A stretch of DNA of 64,000 bases from Alicyclobacillus acidocaldarius subsp. acidocaldarius Tc-4-1 (GCF_000219875.1 NC_017167.1:724765-788764), one strand, 5' to 3'. Shown: positions 21,689 to 31,598, counted from the first letter of the stretch. Translations and numbers: made by a program. The notes: generated by a model from the sequence alone, not told the origin.

Positions 21689-22276
21689 ATGCCTCACGTG
21701 TTTCGACCTGAGCACGCTGCGCGCCTCGTGGGTGAAGAGCGCGAGCGGCTGCTGCCGCCGGATCGGATCATCGATGCGATGAAGATGGACGGACAAGAGG
21801 ATGTCGTCGACATCGGCGCGGGGCCCGGCTTTTTTGCCCTGCCGCTGGCGCGCCGCACGCAGGGGACGGTGTACGCTGTCGATTTGTCGCCGGAGATGCT
21901 CGCCATGCTGAGCGAGCGTGCGCGACAGGCGGGACTTGACCATGTGCAGGTCCTTGAAGCGACGGCCGATCAGCTTCCGTTGCCCGACGAGTCCGTCCAT
22001 CGCGCCCTCATGGCCTTCGTCCTCCACGAAGTGCCGGACCAAGCGGCGGCGCTCCGCGAGGTGTATCGCGTGCTTCGCCCAGGCGGGAGATTCCTGCTGC
22101 TCGAATGGGACAAGCGTCCCATGGAGATGGGGCCACCCGTCGAGGAGCGTTTGTCGATCCACGCGTGTGAGGAGGCGCTTCGCACGGCCGGTTTTGAGAT
22201 CCTTCATCGCATTTTTCCGAACGACGTCCACTACGGAATTGTGGCCGAGCGCCCAGGCCGCCCGTCCACGCCGTGA
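21689..22276 (+). CDS. Class I SAM-dependent methyltransferase
   Basis: The 195-residue cytoplasmic enzyme has the Rossmann methyltransferase motifs in order: motif I VVDIGAGPGFFALPLA, acidic loop YAVDLSPEMLAML, motif II region LPLPDESVHRALMAFVLHEV, and motif III LRPGGRFLLLEWDK. It resembles UbiE/MenG-like small-molecule methyltransferases, but no substrate-specific feature is visible. GGGAGGAAATC gives a clear ribosome-binding site. It appears to be a single-gene unit. Confidence 0.85.
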   Translation: MPHVFRPEHAARLVGEERERLLPPDRIIDAMKMDGQEDVVDIGAGPGFFALPLARRTQGTVYAVDLSPEMLAMLSERARQAGLDHVQVLEATADQLPLPDESVHRALMAFVLHEVPDQAAALREVYRVLRPGGRFLLLEWDKRPMEMGPPVEERLSIHACEEALRTAGFEILHRIFPNDVHYGIVAERPGRPSTP

Positions 22277-22447
22277 GCACCCGGCTGCATGTAGGACAGC
22301 AGGGGAGACGCAGGCTCCGCGCAGCCGACCGCAGATGCCTAAATCTTGCGTAAAATCCACAACTTTTCCTCCAGCCGTGCTATACTGAGAAGAGCGAAGC
22401 CTGAAGCCCTGCATGCCCATCCGACTAGGAGAATGGAGTGGAAGGCG

Positions 22448-24106
22448 ATGAGCGACATGGAGAAGCCTTGGAAGGAAGAGGAGAAGCGCGAGGTCCTCGC
22501 GGGACACGCTCGCAGGCAGGCGCCGCAGGCTGTCGATAAGGGACCGGTGACCGGGGACCAGCGGATTTTCGTTACGGTCGTGCTGCGCCGCCAACGAGGC
22601 GATGAACTCGAGGCGCATGTGGAACGCCAGGCCGCGCTCGCACCTCACGCGCGAGTGCATCTGGAGCGAGAAGCGTTTGCCGCTTCGCACGGCGCTTCGC
22701 TCGACGACTTTGCGGAGATTCGAAAGTTCGCGGAAGCGCACGGGCTCACGCTCGATCGCGCCCACGTGGCTGCGGGCACCGCGGTGCTGAGCGGCCCGGT
22801 GGACGCCGTTAACCAAGCGTTTGGGGTCGAGTTGCGCCATTTCGATCATCCAGACGGATCCTATCGAAGCTACGTCGGCGACGTGCGTGTGCCGGCTTCC
22901 ATCGCGCCTCTGATTGAAGCCGTGCTTGGCCTCGACACGCGCCCGGTGGCGCGGCCCCACTTTCGGCTGCGACGGCGCGACGAGGGCGCGTTTGAGGCGA
23001 GGTCGCAGGCCGCGGCGCCGACCGCGTACACGCCGCTCGACGTCGCGCAGGCGTACCAATTTCCCGAGGGGCTCGACGGACAGGGACAGTGCATCGCCAT
23101 CATCGAATTGGGCGGCGGCTACGACGAGACATCTCTCGCGCAGTACTTCGCATCGCTTGGTGTGTCCGCGCCGCAGGTGGTGAGCGTGTCGGTGGACGGC
23201 GCCACCAATCAGCCCACGGGCGATCCGAATGGCCCGGACGGCGAGGTCGAGCTCGATATCGAAGTGGCGGGAGCGCTCGCCCCGGGCGCGAAGATTGCCG
23301 TGTATTTCGCGCCGAACACGGACGCCGGCTTCCTCGACGCCATTACGACCGCCGTTCACGATCCGACGCACAAGCCGTCCATCGTGTCCATCAGCTGGGG
23401 CGGCCCTGAGGACAGTTGGGCGCCGGCTTCCATCGCGGCGATGAACCGCGCGTTTCTGGACGCGGCCGCGCTGGGGGTGACCGTCCTCGCTGCGGCAGGC
23501 GACAGCGGATCGACGGACGGCGAGCAGGACGGCCTGTACCACGTCGACTTTCCCGCGGCGTCGCCGTACGTGCTGGCCTGCGGCGGAACGCGGCTCGTGG
23601 CGAGCGGGGGCCGCATCGAGCACGAGACCGTCTGGAACGACGGCCCGGATGGCGGATCGACGGGCGGCGGCGTGAGCCGCATCTTTCCGCTGCCCTCGTG
23701 GCAGGAGCGCGCGAACGTGCCTCCTTCGGCGAATCCGGGCGCTGGCAGCGGCCGCGGCGTGCCGGATGTGGCTGGCAATGCCGATCCGGCCACGGGGTAC
23801 GAGGTCGTGATCGACGGCGAGACTACGGTCATCGGCGGGACGAGCGCCGTGGCGCCGCTTTTCGCCGCGCTGGTGGCCCGCATCAACCAGAAGCTCGGCA
23901 AGCCAGTCGGCTATTTGAACCCGACGCTCTACCAGTTGCCTCCGGAGGTGTTTCACGACATCACCGAGGGCAACAACGACATCGCCAACCGGGCGAGGAT
24001 CTATCATGCGGGGCCGGGATGGGATCCGTGCACGGGGCTCGGGAGCCCCATTGGGATCCGATTGCTTCAGGCGTTGCTGCCGAGCGCCTCACAGGCCCAG
24101 CCGTAA
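22448..24106 (+). CDS. Kumamolisin-type serine-carboxyl proteinase precursor (sedolisin, S53)
   Basis: Acid-active, thermostable endopeptidase; close relatives degrade collagen at low pH. The 552-residue precursor has a pro-domain of about 190 residues ([14 protein letters not shown] to [15 protein letters not shown]) and a catalytic domain starting near [18 protein letters not shown]. The catalytic Glu and Asp lie in [12 protein letters not shown], the oxyanion Asp in [11 protein letters not shown], and the nucleophilic Ser in [13 protein letters not shown]. The C-terminal Ca site spans FHDITEGNN and [11 protein letters not shown]. No signal peptide is visible at the N-terminus ([13 protein letters not shown]), as in known kumamolisins. 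ATG 22448 follows GGAGTGGAAGG. Confidence 0.93.
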   Translation: MSDMEKPWKEEEKREVLAGHARRQAPQAVDKGPVTGDQRIFVTVVLRRQRGDELEAHVERQAALAPHARVHLEREAFAASHGASLDDFAEIRKFAEAHGLTLDRAHVAAGTAVLSGPVDAVNQAFGVELRHFDHPDGSYRSYVGDVRVPASIAPLIEAVLGLDTRPVARPHFRLRRRDEGAFEARSQAAAPTAYTPLDVAQAYQFPEGLDGQGQCIAIIELGGGYDETSLAQYFASLGVSAPQVVSVSVDGATNQPTGDPNGPDGEVELDIEVAGALAPGAKIAVYFAPNTDAGFLDAITTAVHDPTHKPSIVSISWGGPEDSWAPASIAAMNRAFLDAAALGVTVLAAAGDSGSTDGEQDGLYHVDFPAASPYVLACGGTRLVASGGRIEHETVWNDGPDGGSTGGGVSRIFPLPSWQERANVPPSANPGAGSGRGVPDVAGNADPATGYEVVIDGETTVIGGTSAVAPLFAALVARINQKLGKPVGYLNPTLYQLPPEVFHDITEGNNDIANRARIYHAGPGWDPCTGLGSPIGIRLLQALLPSASQAQP

Positions 24107-24137
24107 CGCGCGACCTCGCTTCAGGCAAGGAATACAA

Positions 24138-24166
24138 TTGCGAAAGTTTGCAAGCGATGCTATAGT
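24138..24166 (+). promoter_or_regulatory. Promoter of metE
   Basis: TTGCGA (24138-24143) and TATAGT (24161-24166) have a 17-base spacer. Transcription would begin near 24173, leaving a 120-base leader before metE. Confidence 0.75.
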
Positions 24167-24182
24167 AGCGCCACGTAGAGAT

Positions 24183-24220
24183 GGCGTCGGCACATGGCGA
24201 CGCCCGGACGAGCATCCGGG
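24183..24220 (+). promoter_or_regulatory. Paired hairpins in the metE leader
   Basis: GGCGTCG/CGACGCC (24183-24189, 24198-24204) and CCCGGA/TCCGGG (24203-24208, 24215-24220) share two C residues, so the two stems compete at their junction. No T-run follows, so neither is an ordinary terminator. No conserved S-box core was recognised. A leader control element is possible but unproven. Confidence 0.35.
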
Positions 24221-24293
24221 CGCCGCTTGTGTGTATCAGGGCCTGTTGCCAACCACGTCGCCACTTTGATTCTGCGAAGGAGGAGAGGGCAAC

Positions 24294-26582
24294 TTGACCA
24301 TCACCGCCTCAATCGGATTTCCCCGCATGGGGCCTCGCCGCGAGCTCAAGCGGATGGTGGAACAGTTTTGGCAGGGTAAAATTGCGGAGGACGAGCTCAC
24401 GTCCCGTGCCGCGGAACTGCGAAAACTGCGCTGGCAGGTGCAGAAGGACCGCGGCGTCGAGTGGATCGTCGCGAACGATTTTTCCTTCTACGATCACGTC
24501 CTGGACGCAGCTTGTCTGTTTCAGGCCGTTCCAGAGCGGTTCCGCGCATTGCCGTCGGGATCGCTTCAACAATATTTTGCTATGGCGCGCGGCACGCAGG
24601 ACGCCACCGCGCTCGAGATGACGAAGTGGTTCGATACCAACTATCACTACCTGGTGCCGGAGCTCGAGCCTAAGCAGGTGTTCACGCTCGGCGTGAACAA
24701 GCCGCTCAACGAATATCTGGAGGCGAAGGCGCTGGGGATGGAGACGGTGCCTCAGCTCGTGGGCCCCATCACTTTCCTCAGGCTCTCGAAGGTGGTGGGC
24801 GGGGAGGCCAATCCGCTGTCGCTTCTCCCCAACCTCATCCCGGCGTACGAGGCGTGGCTTGCGTCTCTGCACGAGGCGGGGGCCGCGTGGGTGCAGCTGG
24901 ACGAGCCCGCGCTCGTGCTGGATCTCAGCGACGCCGAGCGCCAGGCGTTCGTGGACGCATACGCCGCGCTGGCGAAGGTAGCTCGTCCGAATATCCTCTT
25001 GGCGACGTATTTCGGCTCGCTGGGGGACAACCTGTCCATAGCGCTCGAGCTCCCCGTCGAGGGCTTGCATCTGGATCTCGTCCGTGGTCCAGACGCGCTT
25101 CAACAGGTTCATGCGCTCGGGTGGCCAAAGGGGCGGAGCCTGTCGCTCGGCGTCATTGATGGGCGCAACGTCTGGCGGGCCGATCTCGACACCGCCTACG
25201 CGCACCTGGAGCAGGGCGTGCACCTGGCTGGCGCGGAGCACGTGATGATCGCGCCCTCGTGTTCGCTCCTGCACGTGCCGTGGGACGTGGAACTCGAGAC
25301 GGACATGGATCCGGAGATCAAGTCGTGGCTCGCGTTTGCGCTGCAGAAGTTGGACGAGATCGCGCTATTGAAGCGGGCGCTTGACGAAGGGCGGTCGGCC
25401 GTCGAGGCGCAACTGGAGGCCAATCGCGCGCTTCTCGCGTCCAGGCGGGCGTCGGCGAGGTTGAACCGCGAGGACGTGCGCGCTCGGCTCGACGAGGTCA
25501 AGACCTGGAAGCTCGAGCGCCAGTCCCCGCACGCGGTGAGAAAGGAAAAGCAGGCGGCGCGGTTCAAGCTTCCGATGCTGCCCACCACGACCATCGGCTC
25601 GTTTCCGCAGACGCAAGCGGTGCGAGACGCTCGCGCGAAGTGGCGCAAGGGCGAGTGGACGACGGACGAGTACGAGGCGTACCTTCGGAGCGAAATCCGG
25701 CGGTGGATCGACATTCAGGAAGAGATCGGGCTCGACGTGCTCGTGCACGGGGAGTTCGAGCGAACGGACATGGTCGAGTACTTCGGCGAGATGCTCGACG
25801 GCTTCGTGTTCACGAAGCACGGGTGGGTGCAGAGCTACGGTTCCCGCTGCGTGAAGCCGCCCATCATCTACGGCGACGTGGCGCGGCCCGCGCCCATGAC
25901 GGTCCGCTGGAGCACGTATGCGCAGTCGCTCACCGAAAAGCCCGTGAAGGGCATGCTGACGGGGCCAGTGACCATCCTGCAGTGGTCGTTCGTGCGCGAC
26001 GACATTCCGCGCGCGGAGACGTGCCGGCAAATTGCGCTCGCCATCCGCGACGAAGTGCTGGATCTGGAAGCGGCGGGCATCGGCATGATCCAGATTGACG
26101 AGCCCGCGCTGCGCGAGGGATTGCCGCTCCGGCGCGCGGACTGGGAGGCGTATCTCGACTGGGCCGTGGAGTGCTTCCGCATCGCATCCTCCGGAGTGTG
26201 CGACGAGACGCAGATTCACACGCACATGTGCTACGCGGAGTTCAACGACATCATGCCGGCCATTCAGGCCATGGATGCGGACGTCATCTCGATTGAGACG
26301 TCGAGATCGCACATGGAGCTCCTGAAGGCGTTTGAGCACTTCCGCTACGAGAACGACATCGGCCCGGGCGTGTACGACATCCACAGCCCGCGCGTCCCAT
26401 CGGTCGACGAGATGGTGGAATTGTTGCGCAAGGCGGCGAGCGTGATTCGCCCCGAGCAGCTGTGGGTAAATCCGGACTGCGGTCTGAAGACGCGCGGTGA
26501 GCCCGAGACCGTGGCTGCGCTGCGGAACATGGTGGACGCGGCACAGCGCATGCGCGCAAGCCTGTCTCAGCCTGTCAGCTGA
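24294..26582 (+). CDS. metE: Cobalamin-independent methionine synthase
   Basis: Transfers a methyl group from 5-methyltetrahydropteroyl-triglutamate to homocysteine, the last step of methionine synthesis. The 762-residue protein has the duplicated barrel architecture: N-terminal [15 protein letters not shown], the second-domain start [19 protein letters not shown], and the zinc site with His and Cys in [13 protein letters not shown], the Glu in [10 protein letters not shown], and the Cys in NPDCGLKTR. The start is TTG 24294, directly after AAGGAGGAGAGG; no ATG is near. It has its own promoter and leader. Confidence 0.96.
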   Translation: MTITASIGFPRMGPRRELKRMVEQFWQGKIAEDELTSRAAELRKLRWQVQKDRGVEWIVANDFSFYDHVLDAACLFQAVPERFRALPSGSLQQYFAMARGTQDATALEMTKWFDTNYHYLVPELEPKQVFTLGVNKPLNEYLEAKALGMETVPQLVGPITFLRLSKVVGGEANPLSLLPNLIPAYEAWLASLHEAGAAWVQLDEPALVLDLSDAERQAFVDAYAALAKVARPNILLATYFGSLGDNLSIALELPVEGLHLDLVRGPDALQQVHALGWPKGRSLSLGVIDGRNVWRADLDTAYAHLEQGVHLAGAEHVMIAPSCSLLHVPWDVELETDMDPEIKSWLAFALQKLDEIALLKRALDEGRSAVEAQLEANRALLASRRASARLNREDVRARLDEVKTWKLERQSPHAVRKEKQAARFKLPMLPTTTIGSFPQTQAVRDARAKWRKGEWTTDEYEAYLRSEIRRWIDIQEEIGLDVLVHGEFERTDMVEYFGEMLDGFVFTKHGWVQSYGSRCVKPPIIYGDVARPAPMTVRWSTYAQSLTEKPVKGMLTGPVTILQWSFVRDDIPRAETCRQIALAIRDEVLDLEAAGIGMIQIDEPALREGLPLRRADWEAYLDWAVECFRIASSGVCDETQIHTHMCYAEFNDIMPAIQAMDADVISIETSRSHMELLKAFEHFRYENDIGPGVYDIHSPRVPSVDEMVELLRKAASVIRPEQLWVNPDCGLKTRGEPETVAALRNMVDAAQRMRASLSQPVS

Positions 26583-26612
26583 CGCCGTTTCGGCACGGTC
26601 TGCCTCCGGGGG

Positions 26613-26618
26613 TATAAT
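26613..26618 (+). promoter_or_regulatory. Possible -10 box before the luciferase-like gene
   Basis: A perfect TATAAT lies 49 bases before the next ATG. No good -35 hexamer is seen at the right distance, so this is tentative. Confidence 0.35.
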
Positions 26619-26666
26619 GGCGTTGGGCCGATTGCGCCCGCTTGGAACCGGGAGGAGGCCTGCTCA

Positions 26667-27680
26667 ATGGACTGGGGTTTGACCAAGGGCGAGACGGCGC
26701 TGTCTGTGCTCGATCTCGTCCCCATCACGGAAGGAAGTACGCCTGAGGAGGCGTTTCGAAGGAGCGCGGAACTGGCGCAGCACGCGGAGCGGCTCGGCTA
26801 CCGGCGATTCTGGGTGGCGGAGCACCATAGCATGCCGGGCATCGCGAGCTCCGCCACGGCCGTCGTGATTGCCTATCTGGCGCAGCACACGCGGACGATT
26901 CGCGTCGGCTCGGGCGGGGTCATGCTCCCGAACCACGCGCCGCTCGTGGTGGCGGAGCAGTTCGGGACGCTCGCGTCGATGTTTCCCGGCCGGATCGACC
27001 TCGGCCTCGGCCGGGCGCCCGGCACCGACGCCCCAACCATCCGGGCGCTCGGCGGCGATCCGGACCGCCACGGGCACGATTTTCCCGAGCGCCTCGCGGA
27101 GCTTATGCGGTATTTCCATCCGCCGGAGGACGAGGCGCGCCGGGTGCACGCCGTGCCCGGCGAAGGGATGGATATTCCCATCTGGCTCTTGGGCTCAAGC
27201 GACTTCAGCGCGCGGCTCGCGGCGGAACTTGGCCTGCCGTTCGCGTACGCGAGCCACTTCGCGCCAGATTACCTGATGATTGCCCTCGAGACGTACCGGG
27301 CGAACTTCCGTCCCTCGCAGTGGCTGAAGGAGCCGTACGTGATGGTCGGCGCGGCGGTGGTGGCGGCGCCGACGGACGAGGAAGCGCGCTTTCTCGCGAC
27401 TTCCTCGCAGCTTCAGCAGCTTTCGCTCATCCGCGGCAAGCCGTCGCGCCTCAAGCCGCCTGTGGAGCGCGTGCAGGATCTGTGCTCGCCGTACGAGTGG
27501 CAGGTCCTCCAGACGCGCGGGCGCCTCGCCATCGTCGGCGGGCCGGACACGGTGCGGAACCGCCTCCGCGCGTTCGTCGAGGCGACGAAGGCGGACGAGG
27601 TCATTGTCACGTCTCAGATTTACGATCACGCCGCTCGCCTGCGATCCTTCGAAATCGTCGCGGACGTCATGCGGACGTGA
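26667..27680 (+). CDS. LLM-class flavin-dependent oxidoreductase
   Basis: Bacterial-luciferase-like monooxygenase of 337 residues, probably using FMNH2 supplied by a reductase. Visible features are [19 protein letters not shown], the [22 protein letters not shown] flavin-site region and [13 protein letters not shown]. These match the MsnO8/YvbT-like branch with no assigned substrate. A flavin reductase gene is convergent 58 bases downstream, which may be a functional pairing. The gene ends in the first arm of a bidirectional terminator. GGGAGGAGG precedes the ATG. Confidence 0.85.
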   Translation: MDWGLTKGETALSVLDLVPITEGSTPEEAFRRSAELAQHAERLGYRRFWVAEHHSMPGIASSATAVVIAYLAQHTRTIRVGSGGVMLPNHAPLVVAEQFGTLASMFPGRIDLGLGRAPGTDAPTIRALGGDPDRHGHDFPERLAELMRYFHPPEDEARRVHAVPGEGMDIPIWLLGSSDFSARLAAELGLPFAYASHFAPDYLMIALETYRANFRPSQWLKEPYVMVGAAVVAAPTDEEARFLATSSQLQQLSLIRGKPSRLKPPVERVQDLCSPYEWQVLQTRGRLAIVGGPDTVRNRLRAFVEATKADEVIVTSQIYDHAARLRSFEIVADVMRT

Positions 27681-27719
27681 AAAGGCCCGGGTTCCTGTCT
27701 TCAGGAGCCCGGGCCTTTT
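27680..27719. terminator. Bidirectional terminator
   Basis: AAAAGGCCCGGG and CCCGGGCCTTTT form a 12-base-pair stem, with a further CCTG/CAGG pair inside. T-runs are available on both strands, so it can end both the luciferase-like gene and the convergent flavin reductase gene. Confidence 0.93.
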
Positions 27720-27737
27720 CGTATCTGGGCGAACCGC

Positions 27738-28355
27738 TCACTTGGGCCGCTCGAGCGTGAACACCCGGCCGAGCAGACCGTAATCGTTGCCGGCGAGCCG
27801 GGCGACGGGGGCCAGTTGATGCGGATCAATCCGCCCTTCGTGATACAGCGATTCGTCGACGTGGAAGCGGACGACGCGGCCGATGAGCAGGTCGCAGGCT
27901 GGAACGCTGCCGCGGCCTCCCAGGGGAAGTGCCTGCTCGAGGACGCATTCCATTCGCACGCGCGCCTCGCGCACCCCAGGGACTTCGACGGCGTCGCTTG
28001 CGATGGGCGTGAGCCCGGCCAGTTCCACTTCGCTCTGATCCGGCGGCAGCGTCGCCGCCGTTTGATTGACGGGCTCGACGTAGGGTTCGCTTACGATGTG
28101 GACGACGAACGCGCCTCGGTCCATGGCGTTGCGCGCCGTGTCTTTCGGCTTCCCGCCTTGGCGCTGCACGGATACCGAGACCATCGGCGGATCGGACGTG
28201 ACGACGTTGAAAAAGCTGAACGGGGCCGCGTTCAGCACGCCTTCCTTCGAGAGCGTCGTCACAAACGCGATGGGCCGCGGAATCACGGTGCCGATGAGGA
28301 ACTTGTAGCACTCGAGCGGTGTCATCGCTTCCGGATTGAGTGACAGCACACACAT
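27738..28355 (-). CDS. Flavin reductase family protein
   Basis: FMN-binding split-barrel protein of 205 residues. The N-terminal part has the family core ECYKFLIGTVIPRPIAFVTTLSKEGVLNAAPFSFFNVVTSDPPMVSVSV, with the AP-S/T-F-F flavin contact, followed by KDTARNAMDRGAFVVHIVSEP. It probably reduces flavin with NAD(P)H or binds FMN for another oxidoreductase. ATG 28355 lies 7 bases after GGAG of GGAGAGAGG; the frame is open upstream to 28466 without signal. It is divergent from the guanidine operon. Confidence 0.83.
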   Translation of the reverse strand: MCVLSLNPEAMTPLECYKFLIGTVIPRPIAFVTTLSKEGVLNAAPFSFFNVVTSDPPMVSVSVQRQGGKPKDTARNAMDRGAFVVHIVSEPYVEPVNQTAATLPPDQSEVELAGLTPIASDAVEVPGVREARVRMECVLEQALPLGGRGSVPACDLLIGRVVRFHVDESLYHEGRIDPHQLAPVARLAGNDYGLLGRVFTLERPK

Positions 28356-28492
28356 CACCTCTCTCCAAGCTTGCCCTCCTGCGCGGCGAAAGTCAAATAC
28401 CCATACAGGTACATGTACATAGAAAGAAAGCGGTTGCAGCTTTGTGTGTGTAATATTACTTAACAATTTTTCTGAAAATCACGCCGAGTCTG

Positions 28493-28521
28493 TTGAAGTT
28501 TCCGAGAGATCGTGATATAGA
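28493..28521 (+). promoter_or_regulatory. Promoter of the guanidine operon
   Basis: TTGAAG (28493-28498) and TATAGA (28516-28521) are 17 bases apart, placing the start near 28528, exactly where the riboswitch aptamer begins. Confidence 0.72.
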
Positions 28522-28527
28522 TAGTGA

Positions 28528-28635
28528 CACAAGGTCTCTAGGGTTCCGCCGGCAAGGCCGGGTCTGGTCCGAGAGAGGCCAGCTCTCGAGCGCTCGAGAG
28601 CCGCACGGAGGGATAAAAGCCCGGGAGGTCCTGCT
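28528..28635 (+). promoter_or_regulatory. Guanidine-I (ykkC class) riboswitch
   Basis: The aptamer carries the strongly conserved blocks of the ykkC/guanidine-I class in order: CTAGGGTTCCG (28538-28548), CTGGTCCGAGAGAGG (28564-28578), and ACGGAGGGATAAAAGCCCGG (28605-28624). A variable helix (CTCTCGAG-C-GCTCGAGAG-type) lies between the last two. This class binds guanidinium and turns expression on. Its 3' side overlaps the terminator below. The operon it precedes encodes the guanidine carboxylase pathway, consistent with the known regulon. Confidence 0.94.
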
Positions 28636-28648
28636 TTCTTGGGTTTTT
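28620..28648 (+). terminator. Riboswitch expression-platform terminator
   Basis: CCCGGGA (28620-28626), part of the aptamer's conserved 3' block, can instead pair with TCTTGGG (28637-28643, two G-U pairs), followed by TTTTT. Ligand-bound aptamer would hold the CCCGGG and prevent termination, the expected ON-switch arrangement. Confidence 0.78.
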
Positions 28649-28714
28649 GTCCCTTTTTCGTACCCTGATTCGACGATACGGAAGAAAAACTCACATATGC
28701 GAGGAGGGCTATCT

Positions 28715-30142
28715 GTGGAGGATTCCGTGGCTTTTGTCGAGGCCGCGCGCCTGGAACATCTGGGCTATCGACAGCAGTTGAGCCGGAAACTCAGTCTGCG
28801 TGACGTGGTGGGGCTCGCCATCGCCAACGTGTCGCTGACGATGGCGGTCTTGCTCCTGACGTCCGGCGTGTTTTCCATCGGCGGCACCTTTGCCATCGGG
28901 GCCGACGTCATTCTGGGCGTCGTCGTCATTCTCATCTCCATGTGCCTGGCGGAATTGGGGTCCATGTTTCCGGTGGCGGGCGGCATGTACTCGCTGGTTC
29001 GTTTCGTGCTGCCAGCGCCCCTCGCCTTCGTGACCCTGTTCAATTACCTGATTCAGGGCGTCATCCTGCCGGCGAGCATCGCGCTCGGGATCGGCCAGTT
29101 CGTCAAGGACCTCTTTCCTCATGTGCCGCTGTCGGAGCCGATGATTGCGCTCGTCTCCGTGGCCGTCGCCGTGGCGATTGGCGTCGTCCGCGTGGAACTC
29201 GGCGCGTACGTGACCATGGCCATGGTGTTCGTGGAACTGCTCGTGCTGTCGACGGTCACGGTGGCTGCCTGGATCCACCCGCATCAGTCGCTCTGGGCGG
29301 TGACGTTTCACCCTGTGTATCTGGATGGCAGCGCACTGCGGCCCGTGACCATCGCGATGATGGCGGCGAGTCTCGCGCCGGCCTTTAACATCATCAACGG
29401 TTACGACGCGACGCTCGGGTTTGCTGAGGAACTGGTGGGTGGGCCGAAAAAGCTCGCACGCGCTGTCATCACCGCTGCCACGACGGCCGCCGTTGCCATT
29501 GTCGTCCCGCTCACCTCGGCCGTGGTCACCGCGCCCAACTTGAAGGCGTTCTTCGGCGCCGCGAGTCCCGTCATCTATGCGGTCAAATCGTCCCTCGGCC
29601 CGAATTTCCGGATTGTTCTGGATATCGGGGTGTGCGTCGCGCTGTTCAACTCCATGCTGGTCTACTTCATGTACTTCGGCCGCGTGTTTTACACCACCGG
29701 GCGCGACGGCCTGTGGTGGCGATGGGCGAATCGACGCGTGGGACAGGTGAACCGCTTCAAGGCGCCAGGGCTCTGTGTGCTCCTGCTTGGGCTGCCGACC
29801 GCCGTGCTGCTATTCATGAGCCAATTGAACTGGCTCATCATCTTCTCCGGCACGGTCACGACCGTCGTGTACTTCTTCATCGGCCTGGCCGCCATCTGGA
29901 GCCGGGTGAAGTTCCGGCATGACCCCCGTCCCTATCGAATGCCTGCATGGCCCATCGCGCCCGCGGTGGTGACCTTGTTCACCGCCTTCGCCATCGTCAC
30001 GCAGGAGGCGCAATACCTGCTCGGCGAGGCCGTGCTCGCGGCGGCTTCCCTCGCGTGCTACGCGCTGTCGCGCTGGGTTTGGCGATCGCGCCAGGCTGCG
30101 GACGGCGAGGCCGAATGGCAGGAGGACGCCGTCAGCGGCTGA
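28715..30142 (+). CDS. APC-family permease, probable guanidine or related cation transporter
   Basis: Polytopic amino acid-polyamine-organocation permease of 475 residues with about 12 hydrophobic segments. It has the family N-terminal motif LSLRDVVGLAIANVS and the helix 6-region sequence APAFNIINGYDATLGFAEE. As first gene behind a guanidine-I riboswitch and in front of the carboxylase pathway, it most likely imports guanidine or a guanidino compound; this is contextual. GTG 28715 is chosen because GAGGAGGG at 28701-28708 is 6 bases away; ATG 28697 lies before that site. Confidence 0.84.
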   Translation: MEDSVAFVEAARLEHLGYRQQLSRKLSLRDVVGLAIANVSLTMAVLLLTSGVFSIGGTFAIGADVILGVVVILISMCLAELGSMFPVAGGMYSLVRFVLPAPLAFVTLFNYLIQGVILPASIALGIGQFVKDLFPHVPLSEPMIALVSVAVAVAIGVVRVELGAYVTMAMVFVELLVLSTVTVAAWIHPHQSLWAVTFHPVYLDGSALRPVTIAMMAASLAPAFNIINGYDATLGFAEELVGGPKKLARAVITAATTAAVAIVVPLTSAVVTAPNLKAFFGAASPVIYAVKSSLGPNFRIVLDIGVCVALFNSMLVYFMYFGRVFYTTGRDGLWWRWANRRVGQVNRFKAPGLCVLLLGLPTAVLLFMSQLNWLIIFSGTVTTVVYFFIGLAAIWSRVKFRHDPRPYRMPAWPIAPAVVTLFTAFAIVTQEAQYLLGEAVLAAASLACYALSRWVWRSRQAADGEAEWQEDAVSG

Positions 30143-30194
30143 CGCCAGTCCGAGTCCACCGTCCATGCCCATTCACGAAGGAGGTCATCTGCAC

Positions 30195-30929
30195 ATGTCC
30201 ATGGCTCTTTCGTCGTTCACCCCGCTCTACACGCTCTCCATCCCGGCGGGCGGCCGCTTTTCCATGCGCATCGGCCGAGGCAAGCGACTCGTGGTGCGCG
30301 CCGAAGGCCCGGGCGCAAATGCGGCACTGTGGCTCTACCGGGCGGATCACCCCGCGGAGCGCCTGAACGTGCCAGACACACTCAAGGCCCAGCACACCGC
30401 GAAGATCTCGCTGTTCGACGTGCTGATGAGCGACGAGGGGCGCGCGATGGCGACCGTCGTGCACGACACGGTCGGCTGGCACGATCCGCTCTCCGGCGTG
30501 CAGACGAGGGCGGACGTGGATAAGCGCTATGGCGAGACCAACTTCCAGCGCCACCGGAACGCCATGCTTCGCTCCGGCTACGAGAACGCCGTGAAGGAGC
30601 TCGTGCGAAACGGCTTGGACGCGGGCGATCTCGTCCCTCCCGTGAACCTGTTCTCCAAGGTGTGGTGCGACGAATCCGGCCGCATGCACTTCGTCTCGGA
30701 GTTTGCCCCGAAGGGGAGCGAAATCGGGCTGCGCATGGAGATGGACGTGATCGCCATCGTGAGCAACACGCCGCACCCGCTCGACCCGCGCAGGCCGTAT
30801 CCGTCCGTGCCGCTCACCCTCTCGGTCTACCAGGACGAACCGACGGATCCGCGGGATCCGCGCCTCAAGACGGACGAGGCGCGCAGAGCGATGGAAAACA
30901 CCGTGTGGCAATACGCGCTCTTGCGCTGA
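30195..30929 (+). CDS. DUF1989 protein, carboxyguanidine deiminase subunit (longer)
   Basis: Formerly called urea carboxylase-associated protein. Pairs of these DUF1989 proteins form the carboxyguanidine deiminase (CgdAB), which removes ammonia from carboxyguanidine to give allophanate. The 244-residue product has conserved ISLFDVLMSDEGRAMATVV, HDTVGWHDPLSG, the YENAVKELVRNGL segment and KVWCDESGRMHF. Start ATG 30195 lies behind AAGGAGG. It sits 52 bases after the permease and 15 bases before its partner. Confidence 0.87.
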   Translation: MSMALSSFTPLYTLSIPAGGRFSMRIGRGKRLVVRAEGPGANAALWLYRADHPAERLNVPDTLKAQHTAKISLFDVLMSDEGRAMATVVHDTVGWHDPLSGVQTRADVDKRYGETNFQRHRNAMLRSGYENAVKELVRNGLDAGDLVPPVNLFSKVWCDESGRMHFVSEFAPKGSEIGLRMEMDVIAIVSNTPHPLDPRRPYPSVPLTLSVYQDEPTDPRDPRLKTDEARRAMENTVWQYALLR

Positions 30930-30944
30930 ACAAGGAGGATGTGT

Positions 30945-31598
30945 ATGCCATCTCTTGCGTTTGATCGCGATCGCGACCTGGTCGCAGCCGACACCCGGCT
31001 GGTCCTGCCGAGTGGAGAAGGGTTTATGTGCACGCTCCAGCTGGGCGATGTGCTGCGCATTGTGGATCTCGAGGGCAACCAGGCCGTCGACACGCTGTTT
31101 TTCGACGCGGATCGCCCCTACGACCACTACAGCGCTGCGAAGACCATCGCGGCGCAGGGCAACATCTACCTCACCACTGGGGCTGTGCTCCTCACCGAGT
31201 CCGGACGGCCGCTCGTGCGGATTGTCGAAGACACCTGCGGCCGGCACGACACGCTGGGCGGCGCGTGTTCGGCCCAGAGCAACACCGTGCGCTACGGCCA
31301 CGACAAGGTGCACATGCACAACTGCCGCGACACCTTCATGCTGCAGATTGCCATGCACGAGCCGCGCCTCGCGAAGCGCGATCTCGCCCCGAACGTGAAC
31401 TTCTTCATGAACGTCCCAGTGAGGCCCGACGGCGGGCTGGAGTTCGCGGACGGCATCTCGGGCCCGGGCCGCTACGTGGAGCTGGAGGCGATGAGCCGGG
31501 TCATTGTGCTCATGAGCAACTGCCCGCAACTCAACAACCCGTGCAACGCATACAACCCCACGCCGGTCGAGATTGTCATCTGGCGGCGCGGGGTCTAA
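30945..31598 (+). CDS. DUF1989 protein, carboxyguanidine deiminase subunit (shorter)
   Basis: Second member of the DUF1989 pair, 217 residues. It contains LGDVLRIVDLEGNQAVDTLFFDADRPYDHYSAAKT, the Cys/His-rich DTCGRHDTLGGACSAQSN, and MHNCRDTFM with NVNFFMNVPV, probable metal or active-site residues. It acts with its neighbour on carboxyguanidine in known systems. Start ATG 30945 is 6 bases after AAGGAGG; ATG 30939 is too close. Operon position between its partner and the carboxylase supports the pathway call. Confidence 0.87.
   Translation: MPSLAFDRDRDLVAADTRLVLPSGEGFMCTLQLGDVLRIVDLEGNQAVDTLFFDADRPYDHYSAAKTIAAQGNIYLTTGAVLLTESGRPLVRIVEDTCGRHDTLGGACSAQSNTVRYGHDKVHMHNCRDTFMLQIAMHEPRLAKRDLAPNVNFFMNVPVRPDGGLEFADGISGPGRYVELEAMSRVIVLMSNCPQLNNPCNAYNPTPVEIVIWRRGV

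Noticed and set aside
21338-24007. An 889-codon open frame on the minus strand across the methyltransferase and kumamolisin genes
   Set aside because: It lies antisense to two genes with clear catalytic motifs, and its translation is His/Arg-rich with no recognisable domain.
28409-28418. GTACATGTAC palindrome between the flavin reductase gene and the guanidine operon
   Set aside because: Ten bases only, with no clear promoter around it on the minus strand; too little to call an operator.
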